Shown here one piece after another: positions 30,545 through 39,687 of a stretch of DNA of 64,000 nucleotides; positions within the stretch are counted from its first letter, which is position 1; each line of letters opens with the position of its first letter. The notes beneath the pieces were generated by a model. That model searched no databases, had not been told where the DNA came from, and saw nothing but the letters and a program-made list of their open reading frames with translations. Made by a program: the position numbers and the translations under genes. The DNA is from an uncultured Desulfobacterales bacterium (lineage in GTDB: Bacteria; Desulfobacterota; Desulfobacteria; Desulfobacterales; JAHEIW01): NCBI GenBank assembly GCA_947259495.1, contig CAMYLV010000025.1, forward strand, positions 48,398 through 112,397, given 5' to 3'.

Positions 30545-30898
30545 CTAAACTCTGCCAAGACGGCTCAGTATTGCGCCCGCTTCATCTTTTTTAATCTTAC
30601 CGGCATCGGTCCCTTCAAAGTCAACCGTTAAAATGTTTGAGCTCAACTTACTTATCTTTTGCAGAACGTTCAAATGAGCAGGGTGCTCCTGGTAGCGTTT
30701 GATAGCATCGAGGTTGGCAAACAATGCTATCAGCGCGAAGTCATAAGATCTCTCAGAATGCAGCAGATCGCGCCCAAATTCATAGGTTTGAATCTCAACA
30801 ATCCTATTTGGGAGATTATCCAGACTTTTTTCGAGGTCATCGATGTCCGTATCTTTGACGCCCGGTTTAAATTCGATCAAAACGACATGATTGATCAT
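30545..30898 (-). CDS. Dabb (stress-responsive A/B barrel) domain protein
   Basis: 117 residues with an AAGGAG ribosome site. The N-terminus MINHVVLIEFKPGV, the central GRDLLHSERSYDFALIALF and YQEHPAHLNVL are the marks of the dimeric alpha-beta barrel Dabb fold. A C-terminal tail of about 20 residues is charged. Function in bacteria is mostly unknown. It precedes the asparaginase gene. Confidence 0.85.
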   Translation of the reverse strand: MINHVVLIEFKPGVKDTDIDDLEKSLDNLPNRIVEIQTYEFGRDLLHSERSYDFALIALFANLDAIKRYQEHPAHLNVLQKISKLSSNILTVDFEGTDAGKIKKDEAGAILSRLGRV

Positions 30899-31244
30899 AT
30901 TGACGTCTCCTTTTCATGGTTAATTAACAATATCGCATTTGTTAGATAAATCCAAAAGAGAATTTTTGACGCCCTGGATGATCATCTCAAAGAGAAACCT
31001 GCCCCATGGATTCACGCGGCTGAATTGGTCTGGGATAACCTACCGCTCCTTTTTATTTGATGCAATCGAATTATGCGAATTACGCCCGAAGGTGTCAGTT
31101 AGAAGTTATACCGCAAGAAAAGCAATTGAACCGCGATGTACGTTAGGAGGGCTTGATCCGTTCGAGAGCGATGATACCGCCTGGGGCGCGTCCATCAGAT
31201 GCTGGTTCGCTACCGGGGTTTTCAAAGCGGTGTTGAGATATGTC
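30899..31244. other. Intergenic region without recognised features
   Basis: 346 bp between the glutaredoxin gene (ends 31245) and the Dabb gene, both minus strand. An open frame on the plus strand crosses it and the glutaredoxin gene but has no family resemblance. No hairpin or repeat stood out; it may contain a decayed gene. Confidence 0.35.
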
Positions 31245-31766
31245 TTAGTCCTGCAGCGCCAGCGTGTAGGCCTGTTCAGAATATCCCTGAATCCCCTTAC
31301 CATTTATGACGACAAAGGGCACCGCCCGCCGCTTCGTCATGGTCTTCATTCGGCGTGCGGCCAGCGGATCTTTTTCGATATCATAAACGGTAAATTTGAT
31401 TCCCCGTGAGCGGAAAAAATTTTTGGCCTTTTTACAATAGCCGCACCAGCTGGTTTCATATATCTCGACAGTTGGGATATTGACAGCGACAGCGTCGTCC
31501 TGGGAATCCTTCAAAAAGTCAAAAAAATCAGGTTCCAGATTGCCCTTGCGGGTGTCATCAGCCGATGGGCGATTATCAGCAGGAGCCGCGGCGGAAGATT
31601 GAATGTCATCATTTTCAGTTTCAGTGGTATCTGGAATGTCGCGGGTTGGAGAATCTGAATAATGCGTAACGCCTTTTTCATCAACCCATTTGTAAATTTC
31701 GGCTGATGATATTCCAAGGGTTAGCGTCAGGAACATAATGATTAAAATAATTTTTTGGGCTTGCAT
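31245..31766 (-). CDS. DUF4124-glutaredoxin fusion protein
   Basis: 173 residues from ATG 31766 (AGAGGA 9 bases upstream). A signal peptide ends at about residue 22 (GISSAE). Residues 23-45 are the DUF4124 module EIYKWVDEKGVTHYSDSP. After an acidic linker, residues about 97-173 are a glutaredoxin domain: IYETSWCGYCKKAKNFF with the CxxC redox pair and RRAVPFVVINGK with the cis-proline. The protein is therefore an exported thiol oxidoreductase. Its partner is unknown. Confidence 0.85.
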   Translation of the reverse strand: MQAQKIILIIMFLTLTLGISSAEIYKWVDEKGVTHYSDSPTRDIPDTTETENDDIQSSAAAPADNRPSADDTRKGNLEPDFFDFLKDSQDDAVAVNIPTVEIYETSWCGYCKKAKNFFRSRGIKFTVYDIEKDPLAARRMKTMTKRRAVPFVVINGKGIQGYSEQAYTLALQD

Positions 31767-31971
31767 GTTTTCCATTCCTCTGGCGGCGGCGTATGTTTTG
31801 TTTGGGTCTTTGTGCGCAGCGCTATTTATACCGTTATAAATCAGTTTACATTGAGGCTGAGCTCCTTGGCGGTTAACGCTGGCGTCAGCACCTTAAATCA
31901 TTTATCGGCTGATTGAATGGGAGAGTTGAGAAAAACTTGGCGGGGGCAATACAATATAAGGCTTAAGCAGC

Positions 31972-32442
31972 TTATTTTGTTATAGATATGGTTTTTTCGG
32001 CATTTTTCTCGCCATTTCGCTGCCAATCGATTTGGTTTTTGATTTCACTGAGAATAAAACTGCTCATGAGGCTTGATGCGATTTCTGCCTCGCTGGGTTC
32101 ATTCGCGCCGGAATCTTTTACAAAGCGTTTCACCGTAATGAGGGCGTCTTGCATGTTTTCGTAAAATAGACCGGCTCGAACCAAGTTGTTTTTGGATGGG
32201 CCCGTTTTCAGGTTTATCTTCCAGAACGGATCTATTGCAGGCGTATCCGGGAGAGGCTGTGAAGCCTGTTTTTTGCGTTGAAATTTGATCTGGTTCCCGA
32301 TTTCGTTCAATAAAAAATAGCTTTTGAGGGCATCTGCAACTTCTGCCTGGGAGGGTTCATTTCCGGTTGTTGCTTTTACGTATTTCAACACCGTTAAAAT
32401 AGCATCTGTAATTTGTCTGCCCAGACGAACCAGCTTTGCCAA
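31972..32442 (-). CDS. Hypothetical protein with two internal repeats
   Basis: 156 residues starting at TTG 32442 (AAGGAG 8 bases upstream). Two copies of a helical module are visible: VLKYVKATTGNEPSQAEVAD then LKSYFLLNEIGNQIKFQR, and VKRFVKDSGANEPSEAEIAS then LMSSFILSEIKNQIDWQR. The copies are joined by a proline-rich linker of about 45 residues. No signal peptide or membrane helix. It lies 28 bp after the uracil permease gene and may belong to that operon. Function unknown; the EPSQAEVAD module resembles a small helix-turn-helix or adaptor helix pair only in general shape. Confidence 0.7.
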   Translation of the reverse strand: MAKLVRLGRQITDAILTVLKYVKATTGNEPSQAEVADALKSYFLLNEIGNQIKFQRKKQASQPLPDTPAIDPFWKINLKTGPSKNNLVRAGLFYENMQDALITVKRFVKDSGANEPSEAEIASSLMSSFILSEIKNQIDWQRNGEKNAEKTISITK

Positions 32443-32470
32443 AATACACTCCTTGAATTCACGCTTTTAA

Positions 32471-33715
32471 CTATATATCCGGTTTTTTTTCCGGAAGGAT
32501 CCGGTTCAAAATAACACCCGTAAGGGTTGCCAGCGTCACGCCTTTCAGGGAGAAGGCTCCGGCTGAAAAGGTGATCCCCCCGATTCCAGACACCAAAATG
32601 AGCACTACAACTAATATATTTCTGAATTCCATTAATTTGGACGGGTCTTTTAGCAGACAATTCATGCCTGCCACCACCAACGCACCAAAAAATAAAATCA
32701 GAATGCCACCGCTAACCGGATCGGGAATGGTTTGGATGATAGCGCTCAATTTACCCACAAAGGCCAGAATCATTGCTAATACAGCGGCCCAGACCATTAT
32801 GGCCGGCTGCCATTTTTTGAAGACGGCTACGGCTCCGGTAACTTCAGCGTAAATGCGAACCGGGGGGCCACCGACAAAGGCCGCGATTGTGTTTGCCGCG
32901 CCGTTGCCTATCAATGTGCGATGGATGCCGGGTTCTATCAGGTAATCCTTGTCAGTAACCGCGCCAATGGCGAAGATATCCCCGAAATGTGCGATGACCG
33001 GAGCAACCACTGCCGGTATTAGAAAGACAATGGCATCTATGTTGAATTGAGGAAATACAAATTTGGGGACCGCAAACCATGGCGCGCTGGCAACTATTGA
33101 AAAATCAACGATTCCAAATGGGATAGAGACCAAATATCCGGCTAAGAGGCCGCCCATAATCGGCATCAGTTTCAGGATGCCCCGGGCCAGCATAAAGATT
33201 AAAATGGTCACTGCCAGCGTAATGGCGGCGATCAGCAGGCCGATTTTATCGGGTATCAGATGAGCGGGATTCGACTTGCCCAAAGCCATGGAAACGGCTA
33301 CCGGTGCCAGCATCAGCCCGATGACCATAATAATCGGTCCGACCACAATAGGCGGAAATAAGGACGGAATGATTGTGCGGCCTTTCCAGTAAATGATGCC
33401 ACCGATGCCCATGTAGACAAATCCGGCGGCCACCAGTCCGCCGAGGGTGGCCGGAAGACCCCATGTTTCGGTTGCAACCATTATCGGAGCCGTGTAGGCA
33501 AAGGATGATGCCAGAAAAACCGGAATCTGCCTTTTGGCGAAGCCATGAAAAATGAGGGTTCCAACACCGGCCGAAAACAATGCGATGCTGGGATCGAGAC
33601 CGGTGAGGATGGGCACGGTAATCAGCGCACCAAATGCGACCAGAAGAATTTGGACACTGAATAGACTGTCTGGGTAATTCAATTTATAGTCTGTGATCCA
33701 ATCCTTTACGGCCAT
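32471..33715 (-). CDS. uraA: Uracil permease (NCS2 family)
   Basis: 414 residues with about 12-14 membrane helices. The NCS2 signature is seen in ATETWGLPATLGG, IVVGPIIMVIGLMLAP and, later, GIHRTLIGNGAANTIAAFVGGPP, which contains the conserved substrate-loop glutamate/asparagine region. It imports uracil with protons. The gene follows upp by 61 bp on the same strand; import plus phosphoribosylation forms a pyrimidine salvage unit. Close NCS2 relatives carry xanthine or uric acid, but the pairing with upp supports uracil. Confidence 0.92.
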   Translation of the reverse strand: MAVKDWITDYKLNYPDSLFSVQILLVAFGALITVPILTGLDPSIALFSAGVGTLIFHGFAKRQIPVFLASSFAYTAPIMVATETWGLPATLGGLVAAGFVYMGIGGIIYWKGRTIIPSLFPPIVVGPIIMVIGLMLAPVAVSMALGKSNPAHLIPDKIGLLIAAITLAVTILIFMLARGILKLMPIMGGLLAGYLVSIPFGIVDFSIVASAPWFAVPKFVFPQFNIDAIVFLIPAVVAPVIAHFGDIFAIGAVTDKDYLIEPGIHRTLIGNGAANTIAAFVGGPPVRIYAEVTGAVAVFKKWQPAIMVWAAVLAMILAFVGKLSAIIQTIPDPVSGGILILFFGALVVAGMNCLLKDPSKLMEFRNILVVVLILVSGIGGITFSAGAFSLKGVTLATLTGVILNRILPEKKPDI

Positions 33716-33776
33716 ATTTACGCTGGTTCCCTGATGACTGAAAATGAGGTGACAGAATCAATTATTTCCGCTGGGT

Positions 33777-34403
33777 TTACTTGGTACCAAATATTTTATC
33801 GCCCGCATCTCCTAAGCCGGGAAGTATATATCCGACCTCGTTTAGTTTTTCATCTATGGCGGCAACCCATATTTCGACATCGGGATGAGCAGTTTGTAGC
33901 CGTTCGATCCCTTCAGGTGCGGCGACCATAAAGATCCCTTTGATTTCTTTGCAGCCGGATTCTTTGATCAGATCAATTGTGGCGATCACCGTGCCGCCGG
34001 TTGCCAGCATGGGGTCCAGAATCAGCGCAATGCGCTCATCCATCTTGCTGGTCATTTTGACGTAATACCTAATGGGTTCAAGGGTTTCCTCGTTGCGGTA
34101 TAAACCGACAACGCTGACTTTGGCGGTTGGTATGAGGTTAAGGACGCCGTTCATCATGCCAAGTCCGGCCCGCAGAATCGGTACGACGGTGATCTTTTTG
34201 CCCTTAATTTTTTCAACTTCAATCTGACCGGCCCAGCCCTGAATGGTTACGGTCTCCGTCTCCAGGTGTTTGGTGGCCTCATAGGTCAGAAGATTGGCCA
34301 GCTCGGAGGCAAGGTCGCGGAAATCTTTGGTTGTGACACCATGTTCCCGCATGAACGCCAATTTGTGCTTGACCAAGGGGTGATCTACGACATGTACCGG
34401 CAC
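33777..34403 (-). CDS. upp: Uracil phosphoribosyltransferase
   Basis: 208 residues, the standard length. It makes UMP from uracil and PRPP. Marks are [16 protein letters not shown] at the N-terminus, [19 protein letters not shown], the PRPP loop [20 protein letters not shown] and the C-terminal [19 protein letters not shown] site precedes the ATG. It is the first gene of the upp-uraA unit. Confidence 0.96.
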   Translation of the reverse strand: MPVHVVDHPLVKHKLAFMREHGVTTKDFRDLASELANLLTYEATKHLETETVTIQGWAGQIEVEKIKGKKITVVPILRAGLGMMNGVLNLIPTAKVSVVGLYRNEETLEPIRYYVKMTSKMDERIALILDPMLATGGTVIATIDLIKESGCKEIKGIFMVAAPEGIERLQTAHPDVEIWVAAIDEKLNEVGYILPGLGDAGDKIFGTK

Positions 34404-34548
34404 GGCGACCTCCTTTTGTGATAGATTAAGTGTATGGTATGACAGGTAGGAGAAAAAACAGGTACAGCTGTATCATGAGTCATTAATTGCAGCCTCGTAT
34501 ATGCAATTAATACCCCTGTGTCAAGACAGAAGAAGACTTAAATGGGGG

Positions 34549-34851
34549 CTAAAATTCGCCTAAAGGTCGTTTAAAGGTATATGCGGCGGGTTCTTTCACC
34601 AGTTTTTTGGTCGCCGTATCGGTATTGTCACCCGAAGCCGAAAATGGCAACGAGATCAGCCAAAAAACCGATCCGACAGCTGTGGCCACTATACCGATAG
34701 GCCGGACAACAACCATATCATACATCATGGCGCCGCCGCCGGGTTCTTTGGCTTCAAAATACTCCTGAGCCTGGGCTGAAGTTGCAAAGGGCACGCAGAT
34801 CAAGGCCGCGATCACACCAATAACTGCCCCTGATTTTATAAAGTTTCGCAT
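34549..34851 (-). CDS. Hypothetical secreted or membrane protein
   Basis: 100 residues. A signal peptide (MRNFIKSGAVIGVIAALICV..TSAQAQE) is followed by an acidic/glycine stretch, a second hydrophobic segment PIGIVATAVGSVFWLISLPF, and a basic tail. A GGAGGC site lies before the ATG. I do not recognise a family; small proteins of this layout are common in Desulfobacterota envelopes. Confidence 0.6.
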   Translation of the reverse strand: MRNFIKSGAVIGVIAALICVPFATSAQAQEYFEAKEPGGGAMMYDMVVVRPIGIVATAVGSVFWLISLPFSASGDNTDTATKKLVKEPAAYTFKRPLGEF

Positions 34852-35153
34852 AACTGCCTCCTTAACTTATCTATCGTCCAGATCTGGAATTTCATTAGGT
34901 TTTTCCGAGCAAATATGCCTCGAAATAAAAATTTAAGCGGCTCAACCAGCCATCAAGATGTATTTTTAGAAACCGGTCAACGCTCGGGAACACTATAGGT
35001 TGAATCCTAACTAACTTAAGGCTATATTAGCACTATTTTTAGGATATGTATATCCATTTTGTTAAAAATTTAAAAGATTAGAAAGCGTTACGAATAGACT
35101 GACAAAAAATAACGATTTTTTTTAGCAAAAATTAAATGACTTGCTATTGACCC
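34852..35153. other. Divergent intergenic region upstream of priA
   Basis: 302 AT-rich bases between the small membrane protein gene (minus) and priA (plus). It must hold both promoters. No palindromic repeat or clear consensus hexamer pair was identified. Confidence 0.35.
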
Positions 35154-37595
35154 ATGACTGCCGGAAATTCAAACATCGAAGTTGCGGTTGCTTTACCCGT
35201 TCATCATACCTTTACGTATAGCGTCCCGTCTTTCTTGAGCCCGTTTATAGCAGCCGGCAAACGCGTTCTGGTTCCATTCGGGCAACGCCGGGTAACCGGC
35301 TACATCTTGGGGTCTGCTACAGAAACCGAGCCGGCTGAAATCAAGCATATCTTGGATGTGCTTGATCAAGAGGCCTTGTTTCCGTCGTCGATGGTCCCTT
35401 TTTTTCAATGGATTTCCGATTATTATAAACATCCCATCGGGGATGTTATCAAAAATGCGCTTCCCGGCGGCCTTACGCTCTATGATTATGCATCGCTTAC
35501 GATTACAGCGGAGGGAAATGCGGCCTTAACGAATAATACCGTTACTTCTCTTCAGAGAGCGGTATTAAACCTGCTTGAATCCGGGCCCTGCCGCCTAAAG
35601 CACCTGAGCGACAGGCTGAACCAAAATGTGCCCGGCGCACTTATCCAGTCACTTCAACGCAGCGGATGGGTCTCAAAGACGCGAGAATTGAGGCCTGCTT
35701 CGACCAAAACCCGCACGGAGCGCCAGATCGCTCTTGCAAAATCGATTCCGTCTCAGGATCGACTTTCAAAAGCCCGCCATAAGATTATCGAAATTCTCCG
35801 TCAGCAAGGTGAAATTTCGATGCCCGCGTTAAAAAGGCAGGTACCCAGCGCAACCCGTCTGGTTCGGGCCCTTGAAAAAGATGGGTATCTGATCGTTCGG
35901 CATAAACGAATCTATCGGGATCCGTTTGGTGAGACCATTCGTGCGGATACGGCCTTTGACTTGAATGCCGAACAGCAAAGCGTCGTAGAGCGGGTCAATG
36001 ATAGATTGAGCCAAGGCTTTGCAACATTTCTTTTGCAAGGCGTCACCGGAAGCGGCAAAACAGAGGTCTACATGCATATCGCTGCTGAAGTCCTCAAGCA
36101 GCAGAAATCCGTTTTGGTGCTGGTTCCCGAGATTGCGCTGATCACCCAGATGGAGCGCCGCTTTCGTGCCCGCTTCGGAGAACGCATAGCCGTGCTTCAC
36201 AGCGGTCTTTCGGCCGGTGAGCGCTTTGATCAATGGAGTCTTATCCTGCATGGCAAGGTGGATATTGCCATTGGTGCGCGGTCGGCTATTTTCGCACCAT
36301 TTCCTGCGGTCGGCCTCATTATTGTAGATGAAGAGCATGATGCTTCCTATAAGCAGGAAAACAACTTGCGGTATAATGCCAGAGACCTTGCGGTGGTGAG
36401 GGCAAAACGTAACGATTGCCTGGCGTTGCTGGGGTCCGCAACACCGTCGATCCAATCCTACTATAATGCCCGATCCAAGAAATTTATTGAAATCAATTTG
36501 AAACAGCGTATCGAACGCCGCTCATTGCCCGCCATAAAAATCGTGGATCTTCGTGAAAGCATGGGATATCGGGGAGTTCGACGCTTTATTACACCTGAAT
36601 TGCACCGATCGATGAAAGACACACTTGATCGCAGCGAGCAGGTGCTGCTTTTTATCAATCGTCGCGGGTTTGCCAATTTTGTGCTCTGTCGATCATGCGG
36701 TCAGGCCTTGCGTTGTAAACATTGTGATATTTCCCTGACCTATCACCAAAAGGCCAATGCCCTTAGATGCCACTATTGTGGATTTTCCCGTGCTGCGACA
36801 ACCAGCTGTGACAGTTGCGGATCTTCGGGAATAAAAAAAATAGGACTGGGTACCGAAAAGATTGAAGCCACGGTGCAGAAACTTTTTCCAAAGGCCCGCG
36901 TCGCGCGTATGGATCGGGATACCACCACCCGTAAGGGAAGCATTTTTAAATTGCTCAAGGGTCTCAAAGATCAGTCAATTGATATCCTGGTGGGCACACA
37001 AATGGTGGCCAAAGGGCACGATTTTCCAAATATCACCCTGGTGGGAATCATCTGTGCCGATTTATCGCTAAGCTTTCCAGATTTTAGAGCCGGTGAACGG
37101 ACCTTTCAGCTGATTGCACAGGTGGCCGGTCGCGCAGGCAGAGGCGCTTCTCCTGGGCGGGTAATCTTACAAACCTATAATCCGGACCATTTCAGTATCT
37201 CAGCGGCGAAAGAGCAAAATTTTATTTCCTTCTACAAACAGGAAATCAATTTCCGCAAAACTTTGAATTTTCCACCGTTTTCAAGAATGATCCAACTTAA
37301 GATCTCTGGAAAAGATCAACAGCGGACCAAAGATTGTGCCGCTACTCTCGGAAATTTATGCCTGTCGTTGAAAACGTCAAACGCATCTGTTTACGCTTCC
37401 GTTGAAATCCTGGGACCCATTGAATCCTCTTTGACAAAAATTGCCCGCCGATATCGATGGCAAATCCTTTTGAAAGGCACGCGTGCCAGTGCCCTGCATC
37501 AATTTGTCGGCCAACTGATGGCCAACAATCCTGCTGTGTTCAATCGTAGAAGGGTGAGGGTTGTTGTAGATGTCGACCCCGTTTCACTCATGTAA
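35154..37595 (+). CDS. priA: Primosomal replication restart helicase PriA
   Basis: 813 residues. PriA is the 3'-5' DNA helicase that reloads the replisome at stalled forks. The N-terminal DNA-binding region (VALPVHHTFTYSVP) is followed by the helicase core with Walker A GVTGSGKTEVYM near residue 300 and DEEH box IVDEEHDASYKQ. The zinc-binding insert has eight cysteines (CRSCGQALRCKHC, CHYCG, CDSCG). GTEKIEATVQKLFP and QVAGRAGRG complete helicase domain 2. It is convergent to nothing and followed by a repeat, then the OmpA-DUF1573 gene. Confidence 0.97.
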   Translation: MTAGNSNIEVAVALPVHHTFTYSVPSFLSPFIAAGKRVLVPFGQRRVTGYILGSATETEPAEIKHILDVLDQEALFPSSMVPFFQWISDYYKHPIGDVIKNALPGGLTLYDYASLTITAEGNAALTNNTVTSLQRAVLNLLESGPCRLKHLSDRLNQNVPGALIQSLQRSGWVSKTRELRPASTKTRTERQIALAKSIPSQDRLSKARHKIIEILRQQGEISMPALKRQVPSATRLVRALEKDGYLIVRHKRIYRDPFGETIRADTAFDLNAEQQSVVERVNDRLSQGFATFLLQGVTGSGKTEVYMHIAAEVLKQQKSVLVLVPEIALITQMERRFRARFGERIAVLHSGLSAGERFDQWSLILHGKVDIAIGARSAIFAPFPAVGLIIVDEEHDASYKQENNLRYNARDLAVVRAKRNDCLALLGSATPSIQSYYNARSKKFIEINLKQRIERRSLPAIKIVDLRESMGYRGVRRFITPELHRSMKDTLDRSEQVLLFINRRGFANFVLCRSCGQALRCKHCDISLTYHQKANALRCHYCGFSRAATTSCDSCGSSGIKKIGLGTEKIEATVQKLFPKARVARMDRDTTTRKGSIFKLLKGLKDQSIDILVGTQMVAKGHDFPNITLVGIICADLSLSFPDFRAGERTFQLIAQVAGRAGRGASPGRVILQTYNPDHFSISAAKEQNFISFYKQEINFRKTLNFPPFSRMIQLKISGKDQQRTKDCAATLGNLCLSLKTSNASVYASVEILGPIESSLTKIARRYRWQILLKGTRASALHQFVGQLMANNPAVFNRRRVRVVVDVDPVSLM

Positions 37596-37768
37596 ACCGG
37601 TTATACATAATACCTAAGATAAAGGTGTTAAAAAGGCGCGGGATGGTGTAACAGCGGAGTCCGCTGAAAGCAGGTGAGCATTTTGAACCAAGCCGGAATT
37701 CACCAGAGGCGGATGGCGATGGGTACCAGAATTGATTGTCGACTTTTTAGCGGCAATCCGGCTCTTTT

Positions 37769-37870
37769 TATAGGGGTTGTCAAAAAAACGTTCCGATATC
37801 AAAACGTTTTTTCTACAACCCCTTATGCCGCAATTCCGTAGTTCGGAACATTAATATGAAAATCGGTATA
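37769..37870 (+). repeat. Full copy of the GGTTGTC hairpin repeat family
   Basis: It starts TATAGGGGTTGTC, forms a stem of about 20 bp with TTTCTACAACCCC (arms 37772-37791 and 37804-37822 approximately, including AACGTT/AACGTT), and ends with TTATGCCGCAATTCC..GGAACATTAATATG..GGTATA. Copies occur at 46527 (reverse) and 61739, with fragments at 1491 and 19452. Confidence 0.8.
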
Positions 37871-37984
37871 AACAAAAAAACAAAGATATTCAAGTGCTCA
37901 ATCGCCAATGGCTTGACATCGATCGTATGGCAACATAAAATTTACACAGCGACTAAGGTTGAGTCCAATGAAGGAGAGACGTTT

Positions 37985-39061
37985 ATGGTCAGAAAAAAAT
38001 GGGTTTCTTTAATAGCGGTAATATTTGTCGTTTGCCTGGTGGCACATGCTTACGGGGCGAAAAGCGACCGTGCGCGAGTCGTTCAAGCGACCATCTATTT
38101 TAAAATCGAATCTGCTGAAATTGAGCCGGAATTTGAAAATGATTTAAAGAAAATTCAGGCAGCGCTTGAGGCGGATCCAGCTATGGGTCTGCGCATTGAA
38201 GGGCATGGCCATCAACAGGGCGCACCCCAAAAGAATCGCAAGGTTTCACAAAAACGCGTCCAGGCGGTAAAACAGTGGTTTTCGAAACACGGAATTGAAA
38301 ATAACCGGCTGATGACAATAAATTACGGTGGCGCTAAACCAGCAACTCCAAAGGATGGGCTCCAAGAGCCTTCACACAGCGAGCGCGTTGAGATTTTGCG
38401 GGTTTCCTTAAAGCTGCCGCTGGCGTTTCTGCCTGCCGGCCGTTACCAATTCGACACGGTTGTGGAAGGACAAGAAGTCGCTCATGATTTTATGGTTGAG
38501 AACAAGGGCTCTGCCCCGCTTAAAATTCAAAAAGTCAAAACCGACTGAGGGTGCACAGCGGCCTCTTATACGAGGCAGATCCCTCCCGGTGGTGAGGGCA
38601 AAGTTACGCTAAAGGTGAACACGAACAACAAGGGCGGTCACACAATCCAAAAACATGCCACTCTTTTCACAAACGATGAAAAAAATCCGCGGTTGAGACT
38701 TACCATTACCGGAAGCGTTGATAAATTTGTCACCATTCAGCCCAGGCGAGTTAAATTGCGGGGGGCTGCCGGAGACGAGATCAAAAGCAAAGTGACTATC
38801 ACCCCTGAAAAGAAATATCCATTCAAAATCGTGAAGATCAGCGCCAAAGACGGCAAAGACATTCGCTTTGAATTGTCGGAAGAAAAAGGCGAGAAAGGTC
38901 CGGTTTATGCGCTCTTGATTGAAAACAAGCGGTCACAGAAAGGGCGCTACTTTGATATGATCACTTTGGAAACCGACAGCAAGATTCAGCCAAAATTAAG
39001 TATAAGCGTTTTTGGTGATCTCCGGCAACGGACTGAAGAAACAAAAAAGCAAAATCAATAA
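37985..39061 (+). CDS. OmpA-like/DUF1573 exported protein with in-frame UGA (candidate selenoprotein)
   Basis: Read from ATG 37985 (GAAGGAGA upstream) to 39061, the frame contains a single TGA at 38546-38548 and no other stop, giving 358 residues. Residues 1-23 are a signal peptide. Residues about 28-140 are OmpA-like (ATIYFKIESAEIEPEF, LRIEGHGHQQGAPQKN, SERVEI). The C-terminal 190 residues start as DUF1573: FDTVVEGQEVAHDFMVENKG, then KVKTD-stop-GCTAASYTRQIPPGGEGK and NNKGGHTIQKHATLFTND. In DUF1573 the TGA position is normally the first Cys of the CGCT motif. So it is Sec188 in a U-G-C pair, or a TGC-to-TGA nonsense change. Recoding is plausible since fdhA in this window also needs Sec. Translational coupling to the HAD gene 6 bp later is likely. 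Confidence 0.7.
38546..38576 (+). promoter_or_regulatory. In-frame UGA with downstream stem, candidate SECIS
   Basis: TGA (38546-38548) is followed 12 bases later by GCCTC (38561-38565), loop TTATAC and GAGGC (38572-38576), a perfect 5-bp stem at the spacing usual for bacterial SECIS elements. The loop lacks the G that most known loops have near their start, which weakens the case. Confidence 0.4.
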
Positions 39062-39067
39062 ATCCAT

Positions 39068-39685
39068 ATGAAAAATATTCGTGTTGTTGCATTTGACTGT
39101 GACGGCGTTCTTTTTGACACCGAAGCGGCCAACTGGGCTTATTACAATCATATTTTGGAACATTTCGGCAGACCGGCGCTGACGGCGGACCAGTTTGCCT
39201 ATGCCCATCAGCACACATTGAATGAATCAATTGTGTACTTATTTGGTGACGACGAGAGCGTCGCTGCTGTGCACGCCTATCGACAAACGATGGATTACGG
39301 CGGGTTTCTTAAATACCTAAAAATTGAACCCGATCTGGCCCCGTTGCTCAATAAAATAAGGCCCCAATTTAAGACCGCTATTGCCACCAATCGTACAGAT
39401 ACAGTGGATCGGTTGCTCTCTGAATTCAATTTGACCGAATACTTTGATCTGGTGGTCACCTCTGTTGATATCCCACGTCCAAAGCCCTACCCGGACGTGT
39501 TGCTTAAAGTATTATCCCATTTTGACATTACCTCCGATCAGGCACTGTACGTCGGTGATTCACCGGTGGATGCCGAGGCGGCTGGTGCAGCAAAAATCCC
39601 TTTTGTTGCTTATCGGAATGAATCGTTACTCACACCGTATCATATTGAAAATTTAAAAGAACTTGAACGATTTCTGGAGGTCTAA
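39068..39685 (+). CDS. HAD-superfamily phosphatase (phosphoglycolate phosphatase-like)
   Basis: 205 residues. HAD motif I is VVAFDCDGVLFDTE with both aspartates; motif II is IATNRTD; motif III is the lysine in PRPKPYPDVL; motif IV is YVGDSPVDAEAA. The cap domain is alpha-helical as in Gph and beta-phosphoglucomutase. The substrate is not fixed. It starts 6 bp after the OmpA-DUF1573 gene and its stop overlaps the ribosome site of the next gene, so the three form a tight operon. Confidence 0.9.
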   Translation: MKNIRVVAFDCDGVLFDTEAANWAYYNHILEHFGRPALTADQFAYAHQHTLNESIVYLFGDDESVAAVHAYRQTMDYGGFLKYLKIEPDLAPLLNKIRPQFKTAIATNRTDTVDRLLSEFNLTEYFDLVVTSVDIPRPKPYPDVLLKVLSHFDITSDQALYVGDSPVDAEAAGAAKIPFVAYRNESLLTPYHIENLKELERFLEV

Positions 39686-39687
39686 AT

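Noticed and set aside
30939-31409. 156-codon frame on the plus strand
   Set aside because: Its second half is antisense to the DUF4124-glutaredoxin gene, it has no ribosome site and no recognisable domain.
37614-37802. 62-codon frame on the minus strand after priA
   Set aside because: Overlaps the repeat edge, no ribosome site and no family.
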